From: Saururus chinensis
Lineage: Eukaryota; Streptophyta; Magnoliopsida; Piperales; Saururaceae
Reading direction: 5' to 3'
Length of the DNA: 64,000 bases
Assembly: GCA_035235625.1 (NCBI GenBank)
Contig: CP141143.1
Coordinates: 23,543,092 to 23,607,091 of the forward strand
The notes beneath the pieces are model-generated. The model was not told the origin of the DNA. It did no database searches and saw nothing but the letters and a program-made list of their open reading frames with translations. How positions within the stretch are numbered: position 1 is the stretch's first letter; each line of letters starts with the position of its first letter. Made by a program: the position numbers and the translations under genes. Below are positions 22,277 to 35,719 of the stretch, piece by piece.

Positions 22277-24358
22277 ACAAAGGCATACCACTCTGGATTC
22301 TCAGGGTCTAGATGACTATCTCAATAAATGTCAACCGCAAGACAAGTACACAACTCGTCCCCACATAACTCAAGTCGACTCAATCCGGGGAGTATCCATG
22401 TTCCACATAGGAACTCAAATCGAAATCATGTCCTTTCGGACCAACCAAGTTTCAATTAAGGCAACGATCAATTAATCTGGCACGCAGTCTCACATCATTG
22501 AATTCAATCAATCAACCACGGCTAAACATCGGTAAAGTCTTATTCATGAAATCTATCCCATGATGCATGTAATATGATACATCTGTGAGCAATCTCTACG
22601 TGAATTCCAACACATGGAATGTGCTCCCATCAGTCCCCACATGCATTATATTTGAATCATAAACAACTACAATTTATAATAAATCCCCCACATGTGTGTG
22701 TTCATACATTCCTAAGCACATGACCATACTTTGACAATAGCTCATAAGGCAGTACACACCTACTTTGATAAAATCTAATCATGATTACCAACTAAAATCA
22801 TGGGTCAATTCCATCGTAAACCATCATTCCATTCATGTGAAATCAAATGCTCAACTCCTACAAAAATAATTGTTCTACACATGAAGCTAGAAAATAATAT
22901 CACTATTTACCCACAATCCATTCATATTATAAGATGACATATCATATCATTCTCATACAATAACCTTCCTGGAAACATGCTTAACACATAAGAATTTTAT
23001 CAACCATAGATTTAAGATAATCAATGCTAACATGTCTAACCATCAACATGTAATTCCACATAATACTTAAGCATGCTTCATAAATCCAAACATAAATAGC
23101 ATACTCTTCCAATAGCTTATTTTAACTCAAAACACTCCACATAAATATTAGAAACATCAATTGGAAGTAAAAATACCGAAATAAGCATAAAAACCTAAAA
23201 TGCCCAAATCTAATGTATAGCCGATTGATCAGCCTGCAAGGGCGTTTGATCTGCTGGCCTTAAAATCGGCCTACAATGCCGTATGGCCAATCGATCAGCT
23301 TGCAAGGGCGATCAATCTCCATAACGGTAGATCTAGATCGTCTTCTCCATTTTGAAAATCAAACTGAGACACCATTAAACAAACTTGAAACCTCCATTCA
23401 AAACCTCAAACATCATACAAATTTAATTAATCCTTCCAAAATGCTAAATCTACCCATTTCCAATCAAAGCCCTAAATATGAAACTCATTAAAGCAAAACA
23501 CATAAAAATTGAGAATTGCAAACATAGTAAGGCTGAGATTAAAACCCATTATCTTTCACCTTGTTTTGAGTTGGATTAGCTCCTTAATCACCTCCGAAAC
23601 CTTCCTAAAATATGATTTTTTGTTAATACCCACCTAAATCCGATTTAAACTTGAAAATCATTATAAAAAATTCTAGATCTAGAGCTTTAGAGACATAAAA
23701 ATGAAAATTTGAAAGCTAGGGTTTGAAGTAGAGATCTAAATCAGTGATTTAGTGGCTTGAAAATGAAATGAATCAACGGAGAAGGATGAGATTAGAAGAT
23801 GTTTATGAAAGAGACCCTAACGATTAAGAAAATCTTACCTCTAATCACCTTCATCTTTTGGCCTAATGGGGATTAAGCTCTTGATTCTCTGGCTCATCCA
23901 TTTCCCAAATGGGAAAGAGGTCAACCCTTTCCTTTTATAGGAAAGAATGGGTTAGACCTCATTAAAACTTAGGGTGTAAATAGAATTCTTAACTAAAAAT
24001 AGGTAATTTGGCCATTTAAACCCAAATTAAGTCTTGAAAAATTCTAACTTTTTTTTTTCTAATGACTTGTTTTAATGTCGGGAACATTTTGGATCAAAAA
24101 CCCCAAATTCAACTGTAGGGCCCAATGGGGGTTCGGCCAAACCCTAATTTTTAAAAAAATTCTTAAAAATTCACAATTGACTTAAATTCACTTAAAACCC
24201 ATAAATATGAAGTTGGTTTTGATTAAACCATTTAGAAACCATATTTATTTTTTAAAATCACCGAAATCGATCAGAATAGGCTTAAACTACACGATGACTG
24301 TTAAATAATAAATAAAATTGAATGTAAATCGGTTCAAGATAAGAGTTCTTACACACCA

Positions 24359-24433
24359 CCCTTGTTACCGCCAAGCTCACCTCTAACACTTTCCTCTATT
24401 TTGGAAGCGTACGACCTCTTCGGCTAAGAAGGA
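24359..24433 (+). pseudogene. Copia gag fragment 2
   Basis: A 75-base island of the Copia element between two inserted LTRs. One frame reads LVTAKLTSNTFLYF, resembling the gag segment that precedes a conserved Trp in Ale-type elements. It joins to 29455 once the LTR at 24434 is removed. Confidence 0.5.
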
Positions 24434-25059
24434 TGTAATGCCATGGGCCATGATCTAGCTGGGGTTCAGAAAATTAGATTGGAGTAAATTTTTTAATATT
24501 ATCTAAGTGTGGCTTCTATGTGAGAGATCTATAATGTTCTTTAACCAGAATAAAATTATATTTTATTCTTTATTTGGATTGGGTCAATAGTATTGTATTG
24601 TTGGTCGCCTATGTACATATTGAATAGTATCTATGATGTTATTCAAATATGATCATATCCAAACATAATTTTGCCTAATGGCTAATATATGCATCACACA
24701 ATAGAAAATTACATAATTCAAAATATTTATATCTAAATAAATCATTCAGACTCAGATTAAAATCTTCAGAGTTAAACGGAAGCTAATAAATCATAGGAGT
24801 CGTATATATGATAAATTATTCTAAATCAGACGGAATATAATAAACTAATTGGAGTCAGATATCTCTTTCTATCACAAAGCAAAGTAGAACATCTCAGAGT
24901 AGATTAGACAGATTGGATCAGAGCAAAACCTATATCTCATTTAGCCTCTTAAATGAACTAAATAAGATGCACATGTATTTATATAAACATGTATTAAAAT
25001 TGGAATGTCAGAATCACTTACTTAGTTAAAGTTTTCGGAAGTAGTGCAGTCTTCCTTTA

Positions 25060-25620
25060 GGGAGTTCTCCCCTTCAGGTTTGGAGATAGTGGGCAAAGCC
25101 TTCTCTTGCTCCAGAATATTTCTCCATTTCCTACCCAAAGGCGGCAGACAAAACCTCTCTTAACCCAGGACATTTCTCTCATTGCGCATGAGGGCAACAA
25201 ATGGATCCTCCCCTTTCACAGAGCTTTTCTCGCTTTTTTCCCTAGTAGGTGACAAACAAAACCTTCTCTTACCCAGTGATTTCTCTCTTTCTGCATTTGT
25301 AGGTGGCGGATAGAACCACCACTTACCCAAGACGTTTTTTCTCTCTATGCACCTAAAAGCGACAAACATATCCTCCACTTACCCAGAGACGTTTCTCTCT
25401 TGTTGTGCCCAAAGGTGGCAAACATAACCTCCCCTTATCTCTCTCTCTGTGTGTATGTGTTGTGAAGCCCATAGGCTGAGGATGAAACCTCCCCTTACCC
25501 GAGCCAATTATATCGTTGTGGCCCGATGGTGGAGGATAGAGTCTCCTCTTACTCTGGGCGGCTTATCTCTCTTTGAGCCCGAGGGATATGAACTGAGCCT
25601 CCTCTTGCTTTGTGCAATTT
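25060..25620. repeat. About 60-bp minisatellite inside the family 3 LTR
   Basis: Roughly eight imperfect units with a core like acctccccttacccagagac followed by gtttctctctt and a variable ggtggcaaac segment. A shorter array of the same units is in the LTR at 51473 (about 52080-52340). Confidence 0.75.
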
Positions 25621-25652
25621 CCCCTCTTTAGAGTTGCTAACTTGAGGAATAA

Positions 25653-28600
25653 TGTAAGATCCCTAAACCTTAACCGGTTTACTTTATTTTATTTAATTGC
25701 TTCTGTGTGTTTGATGTCAATTATGATCAATTTTGGACTATTTTTTAAAATAAAGTGGTTAACAAAGGTATTAACTAAAATTTTCTTTACATTTCAGGTT
25801 TTTAAGTTAATTTAAGTCATTTAGAATTTTTCTAGAATTTTTGGAATTTTCACTTATTTTCCCGAAAAGTTAGGGTTGGCGGGACCCACTGTGGGCCCCA
25901 CAGGAATAATTGGGATTTTTAGCCTTAAATATCTCTAACATCAACCTAAGACCCTGGATAATTGTTTCAAAATTTTTAAACATCAAATTGGGTTTCAAAT
26001 AAGCAAGTTTTACTATTTTTAGTATAAAACCCTATTTGTACCCCATTAGTTAATTATGTCTACCCCGCCCTTTACTATAAAAGAAAAGGGTCAGCCACTT
26101 TCTTAGTTGGGAAAGGGCTGAGACTTGGAGCTTAAGAGCCTAATCCCTATTTTTCTAAAGGAGAAAGGAGATTAAGGTATGATTTTGCTTAAGCTTTCAT
26201 TAATCCAGATAGGGTTTTACTTAAATCTTTCAAATCTCTTCCTTTACTTTGAATCAATCTCGATTTTCACTCAAAAACTACTGATTTGCATTTCTATTTC
26301 AAAACCTAATGTTTAGAATTTCGTTTTTGGGTCTCTTGAACCCTAGATCTACTTGTTCTTGAAGGTTTTAGGTGCTTTAAAATCGGATTTGTGAAGTATT
26401 AATAAAAATTCTATTTTTGGGTAGGTTTTGAAGGAGTTAAGGAGCCATTTCGAATCAAGAACTTGCTAAAAGGTAAGGGTTTTAGTCTCAAACATTGTTG
26501 TGGTTTAGATTTAAGTTTTGATGTGGTTTTGAAATGGGTCCCATGATTATGAGCTTTAATGGTGATTTGAGAAAGGTTTGATTTTTAATGTAATTTCTTA
26601 GGGTTTATGGTTAGTAATGGCTAGATTAGATGTTCTTGAAGCATGAATTGGGTTATAATGAAGTTTGGGGACGTTATTTGATGATTTATGAAGTGTATGT
26701 GAAGTTTCGGTTTTGAATTCGAAATGGAGAAGACGAACCAGAAACTGCCGTTATGGCGATCACACTGGCCTGTAGGCCAATCGATTGGCCAACCATTCAA
26801 ACAGCCTTGCAGGCCAATTGAATGACAGTACTGTAGTTTTGGCCATTTCATTTCCTATGCTTATTTTTATGCCTTTACTCTTAAATATCATTTCTTATGA
26901 CTTTGATATGGAATATATGCTATGATAAGCTGCTGGAAGGGTATAAATTGATGTTGAAGGCCATGATGAATGCTTATGTGTCAAGTGGATTTTATGTTGT
27001 TCGATTGAGCATGTTATAAATTAGTGTATTGAATCCATGATTGAATGATTTCTTATATTTTAAGCATGATTCCTGCAATATTATAGCATGAAAATGAACT
27101 GATATGTCTTCAAATAATATGATTAAATTATGGGTGAGTGACGATTCCATGTCTAGATTCAAGTGTATTGTGAATATGATTGCATAGTTTAGCATAAGGT
27201 TACACTTGACTTGATTAATGGTTTTCGATGGTTTTCACCCACGATTTTAGTTAAAACCATTATTAGATGTTAATGTGCATGTGTGGTATGTTGATGAGTT
27301 AATTACACGACATGTTCATATACTTAGAATTAAATGTTTCTACCATGCACACACACATCTGAGGATGATTATGATGATGTTTGATATTATGATTATGAAT
27401 GATGCACGACGGCTGATAGGAGCACAATTAATGAATAGGTTTCATGTATGCTTTGCCACGTATGTACCATGTTGCATGCAGCATAAAATGGATTTCCAAA
27501 TGAGGCTTTATCGAGATTTAGCTGTGGTTGATCGATTAAATGCAATGATGTAAGATTGTGTGTCGCATTAATCGATCGTTGGCTTAATCGAAAATTGGTT
27601 GGTCCAAAAGGACATGATTTCGGTTTGAGTTCCTGATTGGAACATGGATCCTCCCCTGGTTGAGTGAGTCATTTGATGCAGTTGATATTTTCTTGAGACA
27701 ATCAAACTTGGACCCTGAGAATCCAAAGTGGTTTGCCTTTGTGCACCGGCTACCACGTGTTCTAGGTTCCCCGTGTGGGATTCAAACTCTCCTACCGCAT
27801 AGATGTCTAGGGTGAACACACTGCTCTAGGTTTCCGTAAGGAATTTGGGTGTTCCTGGCCAGGACTATCTAGGGTGAGTAGATTGCTCTAGGTTTTCATA
27901 AGGTCCTTTTGGATTACCCAGGGTGAGCAGAGGGGCTGACTACCCCAAACACCCCAGGTTTCTGTAAGGAATTCAAACTATGTCCAGAGCGGGCAATGCC
28001 CTAGGTTTCTAGTTAGGAAATCAGACCACGTCCAGAGCAGTTGATATGATTATGTTTCTCTCTATGATGGAGACATTCACCATTTGTTGATGATGCATGT
28101 GTATGGGATAATATTATGCCCAGGTTACATAGGTTATGCAGGGATAATTGACATTATGTTACATATGTGGATATGATTTATTATGCATGATTTAGTATAG
28201 TGTGATTGAGACACTTATCGTGTAGAGTGAATGATTTATGGATGAATTATATGAATATGCATTATGTGATTATGTGTGTTTGAGACACTATTATGTAAGG
28301 TTATGTGATGAATGTGCATGATCTGAATATGGGATTAGAGACATTGTTCATGCAGGTTAATATATGATGTTTATGCATGATGTGATTGAGTGAGAATCAC
28401 TTATTATGCAAGATGAATTTTATGCCATATTGTGATTATTCATGCCATGATTAGTATGTATGAGATACTTGTATGCATGACATTTACTTATGGGTAAATT
28501 GGGGTATGGTAAGGGAATTAATCAGAAATGAGAATATTAGGTGAAATGTGGATCTGAATTACTATGTTGTGTCGTGGTTGTTTTTTGATTATGTTACCGT

Positions 28601-29105
28601 ATTTCAAACCTTACTAAGTTTTACTCACCCTTCTTTTTGTGTTTTGTTTTGGGGTGTATGGTATGACATGCAGTTGATCAGGATTCCCTGTATGAGGGAC
28701 AACCGGGATATGCGTGGGAGTAGATATGGATACATTAATACTTTATTCTGTTTTCTAATTTATGCTATTATGTTCATAAAACACCTTGTATGAATGTTTA
28801 TGTTTTAGACTCGTGTGTATCTAATACTTTTAGACTTGTCTCAGATTCTCTTATTCGAGCTATGTGTCGGCTCAGGATGTTATGTATGTGGGTTAAGCTT
28901 GAGGATTTATTTTAGAGATATTATCCTATCTTCTTTTACCTTATTTCTCTTGCTCAAATAACTAAAGGTGCCCGACTTCATGTATGTGTTAAATACCCGA
29001 TTAAGGAGTTAAAAACTTTCGCAATGCAAACTAGTCACCCTCGTGTGGTTCGACCGGCCCTTGGACCAGGTTCAGCTCAGGTCGGGCGGGCCCCGGGGCG
29101 TGACA
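25653..29105 (+). mobile_element. Solo LTR (family 2), plus orientation
   Basis: 3453 bp from TGTAAGATCCC to GGGGCGTGACA, flanked by AATAA (25648-25652) and AATGA (29106-29110), one mismatch. It lies inside the family 3 LTR. The sister LTR at 51473 shows the uninterrupted sequence (agaataaatatcttccattg). It is an inverted homologue of 13410-24353. No gag-pol domain found. Confidence 0.9.
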
Positions 29106-29454
29106 AATGAACTCTTCCATTGCTAGAGCACCCTTAAATTAGCTAAACATGCCTCTTAAACGAGCGAAATTATACTCAAAATTGGAAGAAAACCTCCCCT
29201 ATAACAGGACAACATGGGTAGGTTATCCCACACTTTTTAAGTGGGTCTTGCCCTTGTGGCATGCTTTCCTAGGTCATAACTTTCTCTCCCAGCCTCCTTT
29301 TCATGCATTCTTCTATTTTATGCTCGTTACTTCAAGCTCTAGACACATACATGGATTTTATCCCTTAAAATCTCCTAAATATTATCCAAAAAATCATAAT
29401 TAATACTAACCCTTTGGGTTAGACACAATCAGAAAAATGGGGCATTATAAAGGC

Positions 29455-31440
29455 AGTCGTTGCTACCCCTCTCCGATCAACCAAACCCTCCTTTGGTGAC
29501 TAGTCGGCCACTGACCTCTAACTCCTCACCTTCCTCTAAGCCACCATAGACTTTGCACCCTACCCTCATCTCCTTGGGTACACCTCCTCTCACACCCTCT
29601 CGTATGCCATTGAGGCACGCTACCTCACTACCTCACCCGCCAATGACCAACTAACAGCAGTGAAGGTCCTTATCTTTGACGCCAAGCTCCTCATGTAGAC
29701 CCTCAACAATTTGCTCGCGGAATATGTTGCCTTCTCTACCACCATTCACACTCGTGGTGGCTTAGGCCACCCTATCCCTGAGCTCTAGAACCTCCTTCTC
29801 GTCGTGGAAGCCACCCTCTCCCACAACGCCACTAAGTTTTTTGGCCCTGCTCTCGCCACCCTGATTGCTCTCATTGCCATTGGCAACACCCCCACAACAG
29901 TTTGCTTCTACACCTGACACAGTAACCCCTCGACTCCACTGTCACCGTGTGCAATGCTCATCCTTCACTCCCCACCTACCATGCCCCTATTTCTCCCCAT
30001 TACAGAATGTTGCCCACTCCCCTAGGGCACTCTCTTGCCCTTACTACCGGTCCCTCCCTACCCAATCGGCTCCCTATAATCACGAGCATGGAGGCCCATG
30101 TCAGGCCTGTTGTTAGATTTGTGGGGCCACCAACCATGAGGCCTTCAAGTGCTAGGAGTGCTACTACACCAACCTCTCCGAGCTACCAAAGGCCTCCACC
30201 ACGGCCCAAATTGCTCAAGTCAATGCTATTGGGCACCCCAAGTGGCTCCTTGATAGTGGTGCTAGTGATCGTGTCACCTTTGGCACTCACCAACTAGCCA
30301 TCCATGACTCCTTTCCCACGTCCAAATATGTTTACATATGTAATGACCAGTCCCTTCCTTTCACCTCCATTGGCAGCTGGACTCCCCCTCTTCTCTCCTC
30401 CTCCCTCTCACTCAAACACATTCTCCACATGTCGGCCATCTCCCACAATCTCATCTCTATCCACAAACTTGCATGTGACAATGATTGCAGCTAACCTTCA
30501 TCTCTTTTTGTGTATCTATTCAGGACAATAAGTCCAAATGCATTATCTACTGTGGCCACCGTCAGAACGACATTTATCCACTCACATTTGTCCCCCGACC
30601 ACCTACTCCACCACTCAACCTTCACCAATCTTTGGCATCACCGACTTAGTCATCCGTCCTCTGCTACCTTCAACTTAGTTGTTTCCTCATTCTCCTTTCC
30701 CATTGCTAGAATAAAACACCTCACATGCAATAGTTGTCGTGCTATCAAATCTCGTAAACTTCTATTTTCCCCTTTTCACAGTGTCATCACACACCCCCCT
30801 TAAAATTATTCACTCCAATGTTTGGGGCCCTACCCCTATTAGCTCCTTCCTTGGGTATCAATGCTATGTCATTTTCGTAGACAACTTCACCCACTACACA
30901 TGGCTATACCCCATTAAGAACAAATTTGATGTGTTTGACTAATTCCTATTATTCCATTCTATGGTCAAAAATCCCTACACCACTACATTACCACCTTTTG
31001 TTCCGACAATGGTCATGAGTACATGAACTCCAACTTCTCCTCCTACTTTGTTACCTCCAACATTGCCCACCAATTCTCTTGCCCCCATAATTTGGAGCAA
31101 AACCAAGTTGAGACCACCATCATCCTTCTTACCCCTGTCCACGTCCTACTGGGTTGAGCCCACATGTACTACCTCCTACCTCATCAATTGTCTCCCATCT
31201 CCCACCCTTCACAATAAATCCCCTTATCAACTTCTCCAATCTTTGCTACCTGACTACTCCCCCCTCAAAACATGCTACCCATAGACTAGCCCCTACTCCC
31301 ACCATAAACTTGAACTCTGGTCCCTCCCTTGCATCTTTATAGGATATTGCCCTACCGTCAAATGATATCTTTGCCTAAACCGCTCTACCCAATATGTCTA
31401 CGTCTCCCACCATGTTCGCTTCCTTGAGCATGACTTCTCG
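29455..31440 (+). pseudogene. Copia gag, protease and integrase remnants
   Basis: Frame-disrupted but recognisable. Gag C-terminal parts lie at about 29455-30200. The protease motif WLLDSGASD, with the catalytic Asp, is near 30239-30270. GAG-pre-integrase LWHHRLSHPSSATF with a downstream CNSC (His/Cys zinc motif) lies at 30630-30760. The integrase core start IHSNVWGPTPISS and FVDNFTHYTWLYP lie at 30805-30920. Stops and frameshifts follow, then a decayed C-terminal segment (YVYVSHHVRFLEHDF) near 31393-31438. Not translatable as a polyprotein. Confidence 0.8.
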
Positions 31441-31444
31441 TTCC

Positions 31445-32020
31445 TCACCACTAGAGTTGGTCCTCTGCCAAACAGTCGACTCACAAGGATTGTCCATGTT
31501 TGCGTTCATTAATAATTTGTCCATTGGTGTTTTGTCCATGAATGAAGTCATATATATGGTGGATACAAACATTGTCCCTAGATATAGCCTCATAGGCAAA
31601 TGGATGAGGGCTGAGATGGTTGGAGAGAATAAGGGAGGCATCAACAACTATGATTAAGTAGGGCAGCTGGGGTATCTTTGGATTAGATAACTTAGTATAT
31701 AATGATAGCTTAGATTTATACATACCATCTTTTTTATTTAAAATAGTACTACCAATGACATTTCCTCGCATATGCTCCCACACATTTGTTTTGAACAACC
31801 AAACGGAGCTATTGATGTAGGAGATAGGAGTATTTAGTAATTAACTTTAACAAAGAACTTAAATATAACATTAACATGATTGTATTTAAATTATTAAGAA
31901 CTTTAGTATAAGAAAATGATGTTTAAGAGTAGTTATGGAGAAATAAAAAATGTCCTTTTATGTAAAAATATAAATTATATTTAAAATTAACTAGACCTCA
32001 AACAAACAGCCTGATAAGGT
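31445..32020. mobile_element. Unclassified insertion in Copia
   Basis: AT-rich sequence between the integrase C-terminal remnant and the C-rich spacer that leads to reverse transcriptase. It has motifs seen near MITE ends (gaacaaccaaacggagc near 31793; cctcaaacaaacagcc near 31997), but I could not pair terminal repeats or find a TSD. It may be one or two small DNA transposon remnants. Confidence 0.35.
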
Positions 32021-32217
32021 ATTTGCATGTTGCCGTGTCTGAAAATTGACAGACAAAAAATGGGTTTGACCCGGCCACTGACACCTTGGCCACGGCCCGA
32101 ACATTGGACAATGGACATCTACGACCAACCCTACTCACCATCTCCACCCCCTCCCCTCTCCCACATTCCCTCCCGCCCAGCTCCCTCATTTTACACTCTC
32201 CTTCCACCCTCCCCTGG

Positions 32218-34697
32218 TGTGAGATCCGTAAATTTTATATTTTTATTTTTCTTTATTTTGTAAAGACTTTGTGATAATTAGGAATTTCTTCAATTATTTT
32301 AAAATTTGTGAAGAATTGGTGGGCTCAGTTTATCAGGGTTATGCTCGAGGAGTGGCATACCCATTTCTCCTAGTCATGAGGTTGGAACACTTATAGAGTG
32401 CATTAGTGCCTACCATAAACCACAAGCTTACTGCAATATTTGGTACAATTTTTTGTAATTTTTTTAGGAAGTGGGCCCCATGACTCTTCTCGGCATCATC
32501 ACCAATTCTTTGGCTATCATCCTTTATTTATTGGGCATGGGCTTATTCATATCTATTTCAACAAATTTTGGAAAAAAATTATTGTGTTCCTTAATTATAC
32601 CCATAATGGCCTACTTACCCAAAACAATATAAAAAGTCAAAATTGGTCTTACTTGGCCTCCTCTCTTCTTTTAAGGTTTTTGAGATTTGCATGTACCCTA
32701 GCCTCTCCCAAGATGCGTTAAGTTGATTCTACTTCATAGTTTTCGGTTGATTCAAAGGTCTTTTTTGTATATTTATTATATCCATGTCTTCTTCTATTGA
32801 AAGCTCCGGAAATCATTATTTTTAACCAAGTTGTAGAGCCCTAGATCTTTGTTTTTGGTTCAAAACCTTTTGATTCGAGTTTAGATTTCATTAGAAACAA
32901 GGAAATACATAATTTGCCTTGTTAAAAGTGGCTTTGAGACTATTTTTTGGAAAGTTATGGTTTTTGTTTAGGGCTAATGGATCCTAATTTATAGATTAAG
33001 GATACCTTGATCTACGGAGGAATTAAATGGATTCTTAGCTGTTTAGAGGTCAGGATATTTTGCTTGATGATGTTTTATTGCATCAACACCTTAGATTATA
33101 TGATTAATCGTGCTTATTATGAGAGCTTTGATTCTCTCAAGTACAAGTTTTAATGTTATTTATACATGGGGTTTGATGATGTTTTCATATTATGATGTTT
33201 TGATGGTTTGTTGCAATTTCATTTGGTTAAAAATCGTAGTTTTTGCAGTTCTGCTCATGACCAATTGATTGCCCCTATAGACTGATCAATCTAAAATGCT
33301 ATTGTCTTTTGTTTTTGTTTGTTAGCAACTAACCATGGGTTGATCAATCGGCTAAGGTAATTGAATATAGGTTTTAAAGCCCAATCAATCTCCGAACCTA
33401 TTGTCCCTTGTTTTATGAACTGATTAATCACCCTCTGGCCCAATCAATCACCCAGGTAACATTTTACTATATGGTCTTATTTTAAAACTAGATCTTGGTG
33501 GTTTGGATGTGTCTTTTGCATATAGTTAGCAAGTAATTATCTAAGATAGTAGGATTACTTATTCTTACATGCATCTTTGCATATGAATTATGCCACATGC
33601 ATCATAATTTATCCTCTTGTGATTTAAATTGTTCAACCTTGTTTATCAAGATTAGCCATAAATTGTGTTTATTGAAATCAACCATGATCTTTCATAGTTT
33701 TTCAGATTTAACATGTTGGATTTTGAATGAATTCATTTTATGGTGTGAAGGGTGATGTTTTAGTCTAAAAGGGCAGGGTTTTACATCCAGAAGCACGAGT
33801 TTGCTCCCCAAGCTGAGATGCTTGAGATGAACTATTGAGACATTGGAGCTATGCTCCGAGATATTTAGTCATGTTCGTGTGCACTAGCTTGAGTATGGAC
33901 TTTTTATATTTCTAGTTTCAGGGGTGTTAAGCTGTTTTGTATGTTCAGTCTTTGGAATGTCATGTAACAAGTAATTGTTATCTTTGGGTAATGCAATTTC
34001 TTTATCTTGTCATTTGATATTGGATACCTTGATTTCTTTATTTTGTGATTTGATGCATTATTGAGATATTTACACCACCATAATTGTGTAAGGAATTTGA
34101 TGCATAATTAAGATGTGTTACACTAATATTGTGTCAATGATTTTGATGTATTCTTGAGATATTAACATTAGTGTTACATAAGAATTTTTATGCATCTTGA
34201 GATTGTGCTTTGTGGTGTTAATGTAAGTATTGTGCTTTCAAAACCTTACTAGGCTATGCTCACCCCTTTTGTTTTGGTTTTGGGTATCCCTTGGGAATCC
34301 CCCATGTGGTTGTGTCACCCTATTATTTAGAATGATTTACTTTGCAAGCAAGGTGAAGACAAAAGGGATGTTGAGTGGGGATTGAACATCTACTCAAGGA
34401 TAATTAGTAGTTGGTGAAGTGATGTGACTTTGAGACTTCATAGTTATGTTTTGAGAGCACCTTCATTTTGATGGTTATGGATCTTTCATTACTTTTGAAA
34501 GCAGTGGTCTTCTTTATGCCTATGAATTCATATATACGTAAGGATGTTCAGTATTGTGCTTGTTAGTGATACCTCAATTTCCTTTGTTTTCTCCCAAGAA
34601 TTGCTTTTACATAAACTAGTGGTTGTGCACTTTGATCTAGCCCAGTCTTTTGGGCTAGCAAGCGTCCTCTATTTAGCTCAGGTCAAGGGGCATGATA
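32218..34697 (+). mobile_element. Solo LTR related to family 2, TSD CCTGG/CCTAG
   Basis: 2480 bp from TGTGAGATCCG to GGGGCATGATA, flanked by CCTGG (32213-32217) and CCTAG (34698-34702), one mismatch. Termini and some internal text (for example repeats of the caatcgattgg type) resemble the 25653 LTR, so it is a related subfamily. The Copia spacer resumes immediately on each side (C-rich text). No coding domain. Confidence 0.82.
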
Positions 34698-35719
34698 CCT
34701 AGCCTTACCCATCTATCCTTCTACCTCCAACATCCCACCTGAGCTCCCCACCCACCCGTCCCCCAACTCCCCCCTCTCAAGGTCACCCAGAGCAAAGCTA
34801 ACATCACAAAACCCTGCATTCCTCTATCTTACCCCCCCCCTCCCCCAAAAGAAAATTATTTTTATCCCACTTTCTTCCACATTGCCTTTCAAAATCCTAA
34901 GTGGTGTGCTGCCATGCGTGCTTAATTTGGGGCCCTCATTCACTAGGAAATCTGGACCCTCGTCCACCCCTCACTTCAATATCATCGGATGTTGTTGAAC
35001 CTACAAAATCAAATGTCATCCCGATGGTAAGCCAAGCCCTATATCATTCACATTTTCCTTAGTCTCGTTGTCACCAATTCTTATCTTGTCAAGCAACTTG
35101 ACATCTCCAACACCTTCTTTTATAGTACCATTTATGAAGAGCTCTATATGGCCCAACCCCCCAATTTCACTGGCCTAACCCAACCACATTTGTCATCTCC
35201 ACAAAGCTATCGACAGCCACAAAGAAGTACCCTACCAATGGTATGCTAAGTTCTTTGCTCACCTCACCTCCCTCAGTTTCACCTATTGTCATACCAACAC
35301 ATCTCTTTCCTCCACAAACATGGGCCACAAGTCACTATCTCGTAGTTTTTGTTCATGACATCCTCATCACTGGGACCTCCCCCCTATCCACGAGGACATC
35401 AGCCTCCTCAACCAAGCCTTCGTATCAAAGACTTGGGCATATTCGATCACTTCCTCAGACTGCCACTCCATCACTAGATATTACCTCTACATGGGTCCTA
35501 ACCCCCATCATCTAGAAGTCCAAGTCCTCTACTGAAGTGAAATATTGAGCCTTCTCCTCCATTGCCACATATATTGCATGGGTGACTATGATATACACCT
35601 TCCTTGGGATCCCCCTTCCCTCTATCCCCACCTTTTTGTGGGATAATCAATTCATCATTGCCCTCGCAACCAACCTAGTCTTCCATTCCCGTACCAAACA
35701 TATTGAGATCAATTATCAC
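34698..35719 (+). pseudogene. Copia reverse transcriptase and RNase H remnant
   Basis: Broken frames give QNPKWCAAM (start of RT), LDISNTF and MAQPPNFTG (palm), FVHDILITG at about 35345-35372 where an active enzyme has YVDDILITG, and then KSSTEVEY and WDNQFIIAL (RNase H region) ending HIEINYH at 35719. The Asp-to-His change in the catalytic pair plus many stops show that it is inactive. It continues at 36193-36230 and 39442-39530. Confidence 0.82.

Larger units (their letters stand above)
13410..24353 (-). mobile_element. Solo LTR (family 2), itself carrying a CACTA element and another LTR
   Basis: It starts TGTCACGCCCCGG at 13410 and ends TTCTTACA at 24353. TSD is CACTA/CACCA (one mismatch), at 13405-13409 and 24354-24358. 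After removing the CACTA (14045-19109) and the inserted LTR (19865-22276) it is about 3.46 kb. It is homologous along its length, in inverted orientation, to the LTR at 25653-29105 (3453 bp). I set the strand to minus because its complement starts TGTAAGA, like the LTR sense ends elsewhere in the window. No coding domain. Confidence 0.88.
24434..29449 (+). mobile_element. Solo LTR (family 3), interrupted by a family 2 LTR
   Basis: It starts TGTAATGCCATGG at 24434 and ends GGGGCATTATA at 29449 (final CA mutated to TA). TSD is AAGGA/AAGGC, at 24429-24433 and 29450-29454. Without the inserted LTR and one TSD it is about 1.56 kb, matching the homologous LTR at 51473-53010. The central part holds a minisatellite (about 25060-25620). 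No coding domain. Confidence 0.82.

Noticed and set aside
13410-29105. One 15.7-kb transposon with kilobase-long terminal inverted repeats (MULE-like)
   Set aside because: Each arm has its own 5-bp TSD, the right arm sits inside a different LTR (24434-29449), and Copia gag lies between them. They are two independent inverted LTR insertions.
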